A program made the position numbers and the translations under genes. 56,973 nucleotides of DNA from positions 1 to 56,973 of the forward strand of contig CANAQK010000006.1 in the NCBI GenBank assembly GCA_947363605.1, written 5' to 3'. The notes under the pieces are model-generated. The model did not search any database, had not been told where the DNA came from, and saw only the letters and a list, made by a program, of their open reading frames with translations. Below, in pieces: positions 17,400 to 25,508 of this stretch. This DNA is from an uncultured Clostridia bacterium (lineage in GTDB: Bacteria; Bacillota; Clostridia; Oscillospirales; Ruminococcaceae). Positions within the stretch are counted from its first letter, which is position 1. Every line of letters begins with the position of its first letter.

Positions 17400-17804
17400 T
17401 CAGGTTTCTTTTCTGCTCATCACACAAAACAGAATGAAGCGTATAACCGTCAACGCGAGGACCGTTCCAACGAGCATATAGCCTGCCATTCTTCCATCCA
17501 TAAAGGCGACGGCGGATACGAAGGCAATCACGATTACAGCGGCCGCCATGATCTTCAAGCCGATGGCGTCTATTCTGCGCAGACGCTGAATTGCCAACCC
17601 GTCCTTTTCTTCCTTGCCGTACTTATAAATACGGCCTGCCCGTATTGCCAAAAACAGAACGGTGAATATGAGGGCTACATGCTGGATCACTTCATAATAA
17701 TCCTGCCAATCCTGCCTTGCCCACATCCAGTAGTAGCAGACAAGAAGCAGCGCGTAAACGATTTTTGTCCCTACTATTTCTTTTAAGGTAACTTTTGATT
17801 TCAT
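17400..17804 (-). CDS. Hypothetical four-helix membrane protein
   Basis: A 134-residue protein with about four membrane helices (around 13-28, 40-57, 84-102 and 106-127) and a basic loop between helices 2 and 3. I do not recognise a family. It follows the DUF6440-like gene by 14 bp on the same strand and lies downstream of the AgrC/AgrA-like genes, so it may be controlled by them. Confidence 0.7.
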   Translation of the reverse strand: MKSKVTLKEIVGTKIVYALLLVCYYWMWARQDWQDYYEVIQHVALIFTVLFLAIRAGRIYKYGKEEKDGLAIQRLRRIDAIGLKIMAAAVIVIAFVSAVAFMDGRMAGYMLVGTVLALTVIRFILFCVMSRKET

Positions 17805-17818
17805 ATTTCATCCCCCGC

Positions 17819-18010
17819 TTATTGTTTCCCCTGCTTGACAGGGGTGACGACAGGCCTGCCGTCCTGATCGACCAAAACGGTCAGCCCAGTCCCCGTTTGT
17901 TTCCCGTGGGAGCCCAGCAGGTAATTCACACCGGTTTCCGTATCAACGATAATTTTCGCCACATTAACAACACCCTGAGAGTAAACCTCCACAAAACGGT
18001 CTTTTGCCAT
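17819..18010 (-). CDS. Small protein, DUF6440-like
   Basis: A 63-residue cytosolic protein. The core RFVEVYSQG...KIIVDTETGVNYLL...GLTVLVDQDGRPVV resembles the DUF6440 family of short clostridial proteins, whose function is unknown. The ATG is preceded by GAAGGTGATC-type sequence on the minus strand. It begins the small two-gene unit with the membrane protein, 115 bp after the response regulator stop. Confidence 0.72.
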   Translation of the reverse strand: MAKDRFVEVYSQGVVNVAKIIVDTETGVNYLLGSHGKQTGTGLTVLVDQDGRPVVTPVKQGKQ

Positions 18011-18125
18011 AGGATCACCTTCTTTCTCGTCATTTGACAGTGCAATCCTACCACATAAACCCGGCCTTGTGGTTCAGATTTCCTGAATGAACAGAAAAAT
18101 TTCCTAAATGGAATGGGAGGGGAAC

Positions 18126-18863
18126 TCACAGATCCCCTCCCATCTTTTTGCGCAGTTCCGCCTTCCCAGCCCGGGAAAGCAGGCACTCATGGCCGCCGGC
18201 CCACAGCCTGTTGTGTTTCAAATCGATCGTTTCAATTTTATCCGCCGCCACCAGATAGGCCCGGTGTACGCGGATAAAGCGGTCCCCCAGCTTCCGTTCC
18301 AGTTCATTCAGGCTTCCTAAAAAATCCATTCGGCCGCTGGATGTATGGAGCAGGACATGGTGGGGGATGGCGGCCGTTTCAAAAAAGAGGATATCGCACA
18401 AAGGGATATGGCGCACGGTTTCATCTGCCCGTAAAGTAAGTACCTCTGCCGGGTCCTGCCGTTCCGCCAGCAGACGCCTGTGGATCTCGCCCAAGCACCG
18501 CGATACAGACGGCCCAATCTGCTCCGGCTCCTTGACGATGTAGTCAAACGCCTCCAGATGGTATTGGAAGGTACGCCAAGCCAGGTCGCCATAGCCGGTG
18601 ATATAAACCAGCGTGCCATGAGGGTCGCGCCGCCGTAATTCCTGCCCCAGCCGGAACCCGTCCCATTCCTTATCCTTCAGCTCCACATCCAGGAAGTAGA
18701 TCCCGCGTTTTTCATTTTCCGCTGCGGCCAGCAATTCCTTCGCATTGGCAGCGCTGCACACCACCTTCATATCATAATTTTCAACAAAGATTTTCCACTC
18801 CAGGGCCGTCTGGATCTGGTGGCGGATAGCGCTCTCGTCATCACAAAGATAAATTCCAATCAT
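18126..18863 (-). CDS. LytTR-family response regulator (AgrA-like)
   Basis: A 245-residue regulator with a receiver domain (acidic pair Asp8-Asp9, phospho-acceptor Asp59 in YFLDVELKD) and a C-terminal LytTR DNA-binding domain (ADETVRHIPLCDILFFE..., RFIRVHRAYLVAADKIETID). The ATG at 18863 overlaps the kinase stop by ATGA; a longer in-frame extension would run deep into the kinase gene and is rejected. LytTR regulators control peptide-signalling, virulence-like or bacteriocin genes. No AgrB/AgrD-type peptide genes are nearby. Confidence 0.92.
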   Translation of the reverse strand: MIGIYLCDDESAIRHQIQTALEWKIFVENYDMKVVCSAANAKELLAAAENEKRGIYFLDVELKDKEWDGFRLGQELRRRDPHGTLVYITGYGDLAWRTFQYHLEAFDYIVKEPEQIGPSVSRCLGEIHRRLLAERQDPAEVLTLRADETVRHIPLCDILFFETAAIPHHVLLHTSSGRMDFLGSLNELERKLGDRFIRVHRAYLVAADKIETIDLKHNRLWAGGHECLLSRAGKAELRKKMGGDL

Positions 18864-20173
18864 CGTCTGCCCTCCACGGTCAATCCCTGTACAAATACGC
18901 CGTCTTCCCAACTGGTGCAGGAGGAGGTATTGGGATAACCCCCCAAAATACGCTGATAGCTGGGCAGGCCCAGACCCCGGCCCGCGCCCTTGGTGGACCA
19001 GCCGTCATTCCACATACTTCCTGCTTCAATCTGATTCGTATAGGGGTTGGATACCCGAAGGAATACCCGCCGGTCCTGGGCCAGCAGCAGGATCTCTACC
19101 CAAGGCTGTTCCGTATCCAGCGCGGCTTCCACTGCGTTGTCGATCAAAATCCCCAGGCAGCGGACAAAATCCCACACATCCATCTCCACGGCTTCGACTG
19201 GATAAAGCACTTCCAGACGGCATTCTACCCCCTTCTCCCGCATGACGGTCAGCTTGCTTAACAGAAGGCTCCTGACTTCCACAATCTGCAAATTCCCGAT
19301 CTGGGCGGATTCCTGGATTTTCCTTCCAAGCCGCAGGTCAAACCCGGCGTCCAGCTCGGACAGGCTACGCCGCAGTCCCTCCAATTCGCCCTCCCCCGCC
19401 TGCTGGGACAGACCCGCCAGCAGATTTTTATAGTCGTGGCGGAATGTGCGCACTTCACGGCGGATCATTTCCAGATCCTGTTCGTAGAGCTGCTGCTGGA
19501 GGATAACATCCTGCTGGGCCTGCATTTTCCGGGCAGTGTCGATCTGTTGGGCCAGGGAAACAATCAGCACAGCCATCAGGACAACCATCGCCACCACCAG
19601 CAGGTAGTAGAACATCAGGAAATAAGGCTGAACGCCAAATGCCAGCCGGAGAAGCATCTCCATAATCGCTTCCAAGGAAAATAAAAGGAGGGCTGTCCGC
19701 CACGGTGCGGATCTATTATCCAGCAGCAGGCAAAACCATGTCCCAAACCGCAGCTTGTAAAGCAGCAGGGAAGTAACCACGCTGATGCCCAGATGCAGCA
19801 CAATGGCTGCGGCGGCGGGGATTGGAACCATCGCGGACAGGGTTGTGTCCGCTACTTGGAATATCGCCGCCATACAGGTGGCGGCAAAGGACTGCCAGAA
19901 TCCCCATTTCCATGTCCACTGTACCCATAAGGCACACATGACAAGAATACTGAAAGAGTTGATGTAGTATTGGAACGCTGCCAATACTGGGATTGCATAC
20001 ATCCCAACAGAAAGCAGGATCGAAATGAGCGGGGACAAAAACAGGAGCGGCAGTTTTTTCAGCCGCCTCCACACCGCGCGCTCCCCTGTTACCGCCAGGA
20101 GATAGACCGCTAACGCCAGATGACCCGTCAGGGTATCTAAAAATCCAACTAAAAAATCACTTAATGAAGGCAT
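18860..20173 (-). CDS. GHKL sensor histidine kinase (AgrC-like)
   Basis: A 437-residue kinase with about six N-terminal membrane helices (to about residue 205), a coiled region, the DHp-type motif RTFRHDYKNLL with the phospho-acceptor His, and a GHKL ATPase with N-box LIDNAVEAAL and G-box GRGLGLPSY. This is the AgrC/NatK/VirS architecture, usually sensing a peptide. The ATG at 20173 has only a weak ribosome site. It forms a translationally coupled pair with the LytTR regulator. Confidence 0.9.
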   Translation of the reverse strand: MPSLSDFLVGFLDTLTGHLALAVYLLAVTGERAVWRRLKKLPLLFLSPLISILLSVGMYAIPVLAAFQYYINSFSILVMCALWVQWTWKWGFWQSFAATCMAAIFQVADTTLSAMVPIPAAAAIVLHLGISVVTSLLLYKLRFGTWFCLLLDNRSAPWRTALLLFSLEAIMEMLLRLAFGVQPYFLMFYYLLVVAMVVLMAVLIVSLAQQIDTARKMQAQQDVILQQQLYEQDLEMIRREVRTFRHDYKNLLAGLSQQAGEGELEGLRRSLSELDAGFDLRLGRKIQESAQIGNLQIVEVRSLLLSKLTVMREKGVECRLEVLYPVEAVEMDVWDFVRCLGILIDNAVEAALDTEQPWVEILLLAQDRRVFLRVSNPYTNQIEAGSMWNDGWSTKGAGRGLGLPSYQRILGGYPNTSSCTSWEDGVFVQGLTVEGRR

Positions 20174-20197
20174 AATAAAATAAATCTCTTTCTATAT

Positions 20198-20309
20198 TGT
20201 TCCGGTTTAATGTCTGATACAATTTCCTGTCGGGAAAATGTTGTAAACACTGGGAGTTACCGCTTATGGGCGGTAGCTCCTTTTGCCGTTTACCCCCTGC
20301 CTTACCCCT
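20198..20309 (+). repeat. Inverted copy of ychF 3' end, terminator and att-like core
   Basis: About 112 bp, matching the reverse complement of 28393-28504 with about 10 differences. Read on the plus strand it encodes FRFNV-stop (the last residues of YchF), then the ychF terminator stem, then the att-like core in reverse. Both changes inside the coding remnant are synonymous. Confidence 0.85.
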
Positions 20310-20477
20310 GGGAACCCCCATATGGCAAGCAGCGGGGGAACTTGATCCTTTTATAAAATGCGCGGCACCCCTTTATTCTTGCCATCGTAAAGCAGCAATG
20401 CTATAATAACTACGCTGAAACGGAACACTATAAACCGAAATTTCACCATGTCTATACAATTCCGTCCTTTCACATTA

Positions 20478-20540
20478 TGTTGAATTTCTTCTACTTTACC
20501 AGTTCAATATATACCATAAAATCCAAAGTGCGTCAAGGGG
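20478..20540 (-). promoter_or_regulatory. Sigma-A promoter repeat upstream of agrC-like gene
   Basis: On the minus strand TTGACG (20531-20536), 17-bp spacer, TATATA (20508-20513). The whole 62-bp block is a diverged copy of the trkA promoter block. It is 335 bp upstream of the kinase gene, giving a long leader containing the ychF-tail copy. No gene is seen in 20174-20690 otherwise. Confidence 0.65.
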
Positions 20541-20541
20541 T

Positions 20542-20561
20542 TAGGGGTGATGGTAGGGGTT
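20542..20561 (+). other. Candidate attL core
   Basis: TAGGGGTGATGGTAGGGGTT, a direct match (one extra base) to 28392-28410 at the other end of the element. Confidence 0.6.
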
Positions 20562-20690
20562 CAAAGCCTGTTTGAAAAACCTTGTAAATTACAAGCGGCG
20601 AACCCCTATATAATTATCTATTCTCTAATTAGAGTTAAGCGTACTAAAACAAAAAGGATATAGAAAAAAGGGAACGGGGGGATTGTAAAC

Positions 20691-21773
20691 ATGGGAAATA
20701 TGGAACATACGCCTGTTGTAAAGGAAGTAACACAGCGTCATATGGGAAAAGTACATGGAAACGTAAGGCGGAATGACGAAATGGTTATGAACTATCTGAA
20801 ACTACTCGCAAATGGCATTGTAAAAAAACGCCTGTCGCCTTATGAAGCCCATGTAATCAGAGAACGAAAGAACCGTTTGGAGAATTGTAACAGATTTTGG
20901 TCTATGGAAACCTATGAAGCCAGTCATGTAAGAGTGTTACTGCGAACCTTTTTATGTAAGGATAAATTTTGCAGTAATTGTAATCAGGTGAAGAAAATGT
21001 TACTGCAAAACCGTTTTCTGCCCTATATGGAACAATATAAGGATTCTCTGTATCATATGGTGCTGACCGTTCCAGACTGTAGCGGTGAAGAACTGAGGGA
21101 AACCATACAGCATATGGCTTATTGCTTTAAAACTCTGGTAACATATCTAAACGGCAACAAAAAAGTGAAAGGAATAGACCTTATACAATATGGCTTTCAA
21201 GGCTGTATCCGTTCCTTAGAAATCACATACAGAGAAGATGTCTACCACCCTCACTTTCATGTAGCCGCTGTTTTGGGGAACGGCGGCATTGAGGAAAAAT
21301 ATATTGTCAACCAGTTTTCGGGTACTGGAAACCGCCTGTTTTCTGACTTTGAATCCATTATCCAGAGAATATGGTGGCTCTTAGTCAACGGAAAGCGGCT
21401 TACCTCTGATAATATCTTAGGTGAAAACAATTCTTCTGGACGATATAGCTGTATCGTGGATAAATTTCAACCAGAGGACTATCAGAAGCTATTCGGATAT
21501 ATGACAAAAATGTACTCCGAGGATAACAGCCTTATGAGGTATGAGAACTTCAAAACTCTATATTATGCCCTCTCCCATATCCGCCAGATACAGGGCTATG
21601 GCGTATTCTATAATGTAAAGGAACTAAATACAGAAGCCTATACCGAACAGGAGTACCAGACATTGGAAAGCTACCTTGTCTGTAAGGAAAAGCCTTTCCG
21701 CTCCTATGAGCCGTTAAGCCGCCTAACTGGCGATGAAAAGTATATCGTGCTGAAAACAAAGCACCGAAAATAA
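20691..21773 (+). CDS. Rolling-circle replication initiator (Rep_1-like)
   Basis: A 360-residue Rep protein that should nick a double-strand origin and attach to DNA through tyrosine. It has a putative zinc site with Cys66, Cys89, Cys94 and Cys97 (CKDKFCSNC), the HUH motif HPHFH with His186, His188 and His190, and a downstream Tyr/Lys segment (YQKLFGYMTKMY) that may hold the catalytic tyrosine. These fit plasmid Rep_1 initiators. The ATG follows a GGGGGGAT site. It is the first gene inside the element and supports an excised circular replicating phase. AT-rich repeats follow the stop. Confidence 0.85.
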   Translation: MGNMEHTPVVKEVTQRHMGKVHGNVRRNDEMVMNYLKLLANGIVKKRLSPYEAHVIRERKNRLENCNRFWSMETYEASHVRVLLRTFLCKDKFCSNCNQVKKMLLQNRFLPYMEQYKDSLYHMVLTVPDCSGEELRETIQHMAYCFKTLVTYLNGNKKVKGIDLIQYGFQGCIRSLEITYREDVYHPHFHVAAVLGNGGIEEKYIVNQFSGTGNRLFSDFESIIQRIWWLLVNGKRLTSDNILGENNSSGRYSCIVDKFQPEDYQKLFGYMTKMYSEDNSLMRYENFKTLYYALSHIRQIQGYGVFYNVKELNTEAYTEQEYQTLESYLVCKEKPFRSYEPLSRLTGDEKYIVLKTKHRK

Positions 21774-21907
21774 AATTTATTTTAAACTTGAGGTTTTATT
21801 TTAAATGAAGTTTATGGGCGAAAACGGTTTTAAACTTATTTTAAAGTAGACTGGAAACACTGTTTTCGTTCAGACAGATTGATAGGAACCAAGTTTAAAA
21901 TAATTTT
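21773..21907. repeat. AT-rich inverted repeats after rep, possible origin
   Basis: Arms AAATTTATTTTAAACTTG (21773-21790) and CAAGTTTAAAATAATTTT (21890-21907) are inverted with one mismatch. Two more TTTTAAA blocks and a CGAAAAC/GTTTTCG pair lie between. A candidate Rep binding site or origin. Confidence 0.5.
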
Positions 21908-21927
21908 ACAGGCAAGGGGGTTGTGCC

Positions 21928-22155
21928 ATGGAACGATTTATCACAGATATGATTTACGCCCATACTGTTACGGAAAAAGCGACAGAAATTGAGTTGATGG
22001 AAAAACAGCTTTATACAAGGTTGTCTGCTCTTATCTCTGGTGAAGAATACCTACAGATTGAAGAAGAATTGAACCGTTTCTATAATGAGCTGGAAAAAGA
22101 GGGATTTTGTAAGGGATTCAGCGAGGGAATACGATTTATGCTGAAATGCTTATAA
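21928..22155 (+). CDS. Small hypothetical protein of the element
   Basis: A 75-residue helical, charged protein with no membrane segment. The ATG follows AAGGGGG. Its length and pattern resemble short DUF6809-type proteins found next to clostridial Rep genes, but I am not sure of that family. Likely an accessory replication or maintenance protein by position only. Confidence 0.6.
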   Translation: MERFITDMIYAHTVTEKATEIELMEKQLYTRLSALISGEEYLQIEEELNRFYNELEKEGFCKGFSEGIRFMLKCL

Positions 22156-22190
22156 CTATACCAGTCAAAGGGGCAAGGATTTTAGGCGGT

Positions 22191-22336
22191 TTGTAAGCGG
22201 AATGCAGAATAAAAGGATATGTGAACCGCTGTAAGGAATCTGTCTTGTAAGCGATTGAGGAACAGCATTTCAGCCATATGGATTTTCTATCAGACTTTGT
22301 AGGACGGAAATAGGACTTTTATAAGGCTTGTAAGCG
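22191..22336 (+). repeat. Three TTGTAAGCG direct repeats
   Basis: TTGTAAGCG occurs at 22191-22199, 22245-22253 and 22328-22336 in a gene-free 354-bp stretch (22156-22509). The spacing is irregular (54 and 83 bp). Could be iterons or regulator-binding sites. Confidence 0.5.
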
Positions 22337-22461
22337 AACAGGTCACTTTTCACCGATTGAAACAGCCCTAAAATTGCGTTTTAAGGCTCATTCGGCGGTA
22401 GGTGGAGTTATTCTCAGTCAAGCGGTTAAAATTCGTTAGCGGTGATTTCTGGTCATTTAAA

Positions 22462-22498
22462 ATGGGGAAGATTCTCTGTTAAAGGGTATCTTCCCCAT
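22462..22498 (-). terminator. Terminator after the XRE gene
   Basis: Stem ATGGGGAAGA/TCTTCCCCAT with a 17-nt loop, just downstream of the minus-strand XRE gene. Confidence 0.7.
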
Positions 22499-22509
22499 CA
22501 CTGTATCAT

Positions 22510-22842
22510 TCAAGAATTTTCGTCCAGATAGCCAAACATGAGTTTTACCATATTGATTGCCAGGGCTTTTTGTTCCTCTGTTCTGCCGTTCATCAGTTGA
22601 CACCATAGCCGATACTGCCCGTCACTGTCAGAAACAACGGAATCAGAGAGCAGATAATCTATGGTGACGCCTAAGCGGTTGGCAACTGCTGCCAAATTCT
22701 CTAATGTTAAGCTGCGTTCCCCACGCTCTATCTGCCCAATATAGGCGGTTGAAAGGTTTACATCTTCTGCCAGTCTTTCCTGTGTCAGATTCAGCTTTAG
22801 CCGTTCCTCACGAATACGCTTTCCTAATGCCTGTTGCTCCAT
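22510..22842 (-). CDS. XRE-family HTH regulator
   Basis: A 110-residue protein with an N-terminal helix-turn-helix (LGKRIREERLKLNLTQERLA, then STAYIGQIERGERSL) and a short C-terminal tail. The ATG at 22842 has a strong GGAGG site; the TTG five codons earlier is rejected. It is divergent from the Nmad3 gene, with 149 bp between the starts, and probably regulates that gene and itself. Confidence 0.88.
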   Translation of the reverse strand: MEQQALGKRIREERLKLNLTQERLAEDVNLSTAYIGQIERGERSLTLENLAAVANRLGVTIDYLLSDSVVSDSDGQYRLWCQLMNGRTEEQKALAINMVKLMFGYLDENS

Positions 22843-22991
22843 GCGGTTTTCCTCCAATGCAAATAGTATATGTAAATGATACTAATTGCTTATGTGTTAG
22901 ATAATCCGCACGTTGCGTTATTTTGATACGCTGTCAGTTGCTTTTTGCTGTGCTATATGCTAAGATGGTGCTTAGTAGGAGGCATGGCATT

Positions 22992-23801
22992 ATGAAAGTG
23001 ATATTGAGCAGAAAAGGCATGGACAGTACATCGGGAGGTATGGCAAGCCCTATTTTGCCAGATGGTACGCTGTTATCTCTCCCAATCCCAGATAACACGG
23101 TAGGAACGGCGTACAAGGATTTGTTTTATAAAGGACAGCGTTTAGAGAAAATTATCCGTCAGCTTTGCCCTAAATTTGATTTTGGCAAAAATCCGACCTG
23201 TCACCTTGACCCCGACATATATAAGGATATAGAGGGCAGAACGGCAACAAATGAATGGAAACCCGTATTCGGACAGCATGGCGTATCTGCTGCACATCTG
23301 GATAAATTGGGCGTAGGCGTGGGGGATATATTTCTATTCTACGGAATGTTTCAAAAGACAATGGTTCAACCTGATAAAACACTGTGTTTTGACCGTAACG
23401 CTCCTATTGTCCATATCATCTACGGCTATATGAAAGTTGGAGAAGTATTGAGGGAGAAACAGGAAATTGAGCGTTATTCCTGGCACCCACACGGCATAAA
23501 CCCAGACCGCCCGAATAACCGTTTATATCTGCCCGATACATACGGCACATTCCAGTATGATGATTCACTGGTACTTACAAAGAGGAATCAGGACAATCGG
23601 CGGCTATGGGCTTTGCCTGCGTTCTTTGGTAAAGGTGACATATCTATTTCATGGCAAGGCGATAACCGCCCTACGCTAAAGGACAGATATGCGGAATTAA
23701 ATTCTGCTTGCAGAGGACAGGAATTTGTTGTAAGTGCTTCTACCCCGAAACAAGAACAGAATTTATGTGACTGGGTGGACAGATTGATACAGAACCGTTA
23801 G
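22992..23801 (+). CDS. Nmad3-domain protein (nucleotide modification associated)
   Basis: A 269-residue protein. The N-terminus MKVILSRKGMDSTSGGMASP followed by ILPDGTLLSLPIPD is typical of the Nmad3 (nucleotide modification associated domain 3) family, which comparative genomics links to nucleic-acid modification; no enzyme activity is established to my knowledge. Other conserved-looking parts are FGQHGVSAAHLDKLGVGVGDIFLFYG and WALPAFF. Start: the ATG at 22992 follows TAGGAGG; the upstream frame is not coding. It is cargo of the integrative element next to an XRE regulator. No methyltransferase or restriction gene is adjacent, so it may act alone, for example in protection or defence. Confidence 0.8.
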   Translation: MKVILSRKGMDSTSGGMASPILPDGTLLSLPIPDNTVGTAYKDLFYKGQRLEKIIRQLCPKFDFGKNPTCHLDPDIYKDIEGRTATNEWKPVFGQHGVSAAHLDKLGVGVGDIFLFYGMFQKTMVQPDKTLCFDRNAPIVHIIYGYMKVGEVLREKQEIERYSWHPHGINPDRPNNRLYLPDTYGTFQYDDSLVLTKRNQDNRRLWALPAFFGKGDISISWQGDNRPTLKDRYAELNSACRGQEFVVSASTPKQEQNLCDWVDRLIQNR

Positions 23802-23867
23802 ACATGGACACTATGTACGGATTCATTCTAAAAAGCATTTATCGACAAAGAATTGAGGGATAATGAC

Positions 23868-24050
23868 ATGGCGAGATTCGTTGAACCAAAAGAAAGATTG
23901 CCTTTCACCCAGAAATCGGCTGAAGAATTAGCCCTTGAAATGGATAAGGCTCTGGAAGATGTAACGAAAACGATAGAGGAAGAATTGATTGAAGATGATG
24001 CCGAGGGTGGGTATTTTGACGATTTAGTGTATTATGAGGAAGAAGATTAA
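23868..24050 (+). CDS. Small acidic hypothetical protein
   Basis: A 60-residue, highly acidic protein (C-terminus DDLVYYEEED) with a helical centre. The ATG at 23868 follows GAGGGA at good spacing; an ATG-like start five codons earlier is less good. Part of the plus-strand run after the Nmad3 gene. Function unknown. Confidence 0.62.
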   Translation: MARFVEPKERLPFTQKSAEELALEMDKALEDVTKTIEEELIEDDAEGGYFDDLVYYEEED

Positions 24051-24064
24051 ATCGGGAGATAGCT

Positions 24065-24331
24065 ATGGAAATAACGATTGAACAGGTAAAAGAATTTGCG
24101 TGGCAGCAGTTGGACGCTATGTGGCATGATAATTCTGGAACAGCTACGATTAACATGGTGAGATTTGATTACAAAGGTTATTGTATCGTCAATCCATGGA
24201 TGGACGAAAAGACGGAGAAAGCCGTAGACCCTTATCGGTATTATGGGAAACAGAGAACGGAGCAGTTTGTCAAAGAAGCTATCAGAACCATTCAGCATAA
24301 CAGGGAAGTTGCAAAACAACACAGGAGATAA
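24065..24331 (+). CDS. Hypothetical protein of the element
   Basis: An 88-residue cytosolic protein with GGGAG before its ATG. It starts 14 bp after the preceding small gene and ends 4 bp before the lipoprotein gene, so it is in one operon with both. No family recognised. Confidence 0.62.
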   Translation: MEITIEQVKEFAWQQLDAMWHDNSGTATINMVRFDYKGYCIVNPWMDEKTEKAVDPYRYYGKQRTEQFVKEAIRTIQHNREVAKQHRR

Positions 24332-24335
24332 GAGA

Positions 24336-25178
24336 ATGAAACATAGATTTATTGCTGTAACCTTATTGATAACAACACTTCTCTCAGGTTGTGGGAGTAC
24401 TCAGACAACAGAGGTAACGACACCTATAGAGGAAAAGGGTTCCAGTTCTATAAATAAGGTAGACCCAGACACAGCTACATCTTTAGCTGTATCCTATTAT
24501 GAAACCGTTTACGGCGGTAAAGGTATAGAATTTACTTATTTGGAGCCAACCGTGGAAAAGCTATCTAAAAACGAGTATCGCATCAGTTTTTATGTGGACG
24601 CACATTGTGCCTTGCCTGCTTCACCAAAAAATAATGAGACAAGATATGTAGAGTGTGTCGCTACTACAGAAAACATTATGTTGGGCTGGACTTATGAATC
24701 AAGTATGCATTTATTTGAGGATTTAACAGGCAGACCTGTAATTTATAAAACCCAAATCAATTGGGACGGTACTTATATCAGTGATGCTGAAACACAGGAA
24801 GAACAACCAAAACCTACACAAGAGCCGGAATTGCCTAATGAAACAGCTATAGAGGAACAGCCTGATGATTCCTATACGGATGGTAATTACACCGCTTATG
24901 GCAGATACCAATGCTTTGAAACAGACACTTTTGTAAGCGTAGAAATACAGAACAGCTCATTGGTACTGTATTTTGAGCCAGAAGCAGAAACCTTTGTCCT
25001 TGACAGAAACGGAGCAGACGCAGGCTGGGAGTTTATCAACTGGGAATTTGAGGACAGAGTATATACATCTGCCATTATTCAAGATAATGAACTAATCATC
25101 ACTTCTACAGAATCTTGGAGATATGACGGCACTTACATTCAACTGCCCGATATAGGTACTGACGGAGAGGGGGAATGA
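24336..25178 (+). CDS. Lipoprotein with acidic linker
   Basis: A 280-residue lipoprotein: basic start MKHRF, hydrophobic core, then lipobox LLSGC with Cys20 as the lipid-anchored residue. The first half looks like a compact folded domain, followed by a Glu/Pro/Gln-rich linker and a second beta-rich domain. The family is unknown. The ATG at 24336 follows AGGAG. The stop overlaps the next start (ATGA). A surface protein on a mobile element may be an exclusion or adaptation factor, but nothing in the sequence proves it. Confidence 0.75.
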   Translation: MKHRFIAVTLLITTLLSGCGSTQTTEVTTPIEEKGSSSINKVDPDTATSLAVSYYETVYGGKGIEFTYLEPTVEKLSKNEYRISFYVDAHCALPASPKNNETRYVECVATTENIMLGWTYESSMHLFEDLTGRPVIYKTQINWDGTYISDAETQEEQPKPTQEPELPNETAIEEQPDDSYTDGNYTAYGRYQCFETDTFVSVEIQNSSLVLYFEPEAETFVLDRNGADAGWEFINWEFEDRVYTSAIIQDNELIITSTESWRYDGTYIQLPDIGTDGEGE

Positions 25179-25462
25179 AAATGGCTATTCATCTGGAATC
25201 GGTCAATCATTTTAATTATATGGACGGAAACGGACGGATTTTCTGTAAGCGACAGGATAAAGTGCGGAAAGTAGCTCCAGAATATAAAGGTTGTAATGAC
25301 TGCCCTTATCTTTTCGGCTCTTTACAGGGAATGGGCGTAGAATGTATGTGGGAGGATATAGTACCGCCCCCTGCTCCCTGTGGATATTATGTACATGACC
25401 CCAAAGAAGAGTTTGCACGGGTATCCAGTTTGATTGACGAGGGGATTTTGAAAAAGAGATAA
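25175..25462 (+). CDS. Small cysteine-rich hypothetical protein
   Basis: A 95-residue protein with cysteines in FCKRQ, GCNDCPY, VECMW and PCGYY, a spacing that could bind zinc. It is coupled to the lipoprotein gene through a 4-bp overlap and ends in a terminator at 25467. No family recognised. Confidence 0.65.
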   Translation: MKMAIHLESVNHFNYMDGNGRIFCKRQDKVRKVAPEYKGCNDCPYLFGSLQGMGVECMWEDIVPPPAPCGYYVHDPKEEFARVSSLIDEGILKKR

Positions 25463-25466
25463 TATA

Positions 25467-25501
25467 ATAGCCCTAGAAACTGTAATGGCTTCTAGGGCTA
25501 T
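25467..25501. terminator. Convergent terminator
   Basis: Perfect stem ATAGCCCTAGAA/TTCTAGGGCTAT between the convergent genes ending at 25462 and 25509; T-rich downstream on the plus strand. Confidence 0.8.
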
Positions 25502-25508
25502 GCTTTAT

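Noticed and set aside
22191..22336. CRISPR array
   Set aside because: Three 9-bp repeats with unequal spacing are too short and irregular; no cas genes.
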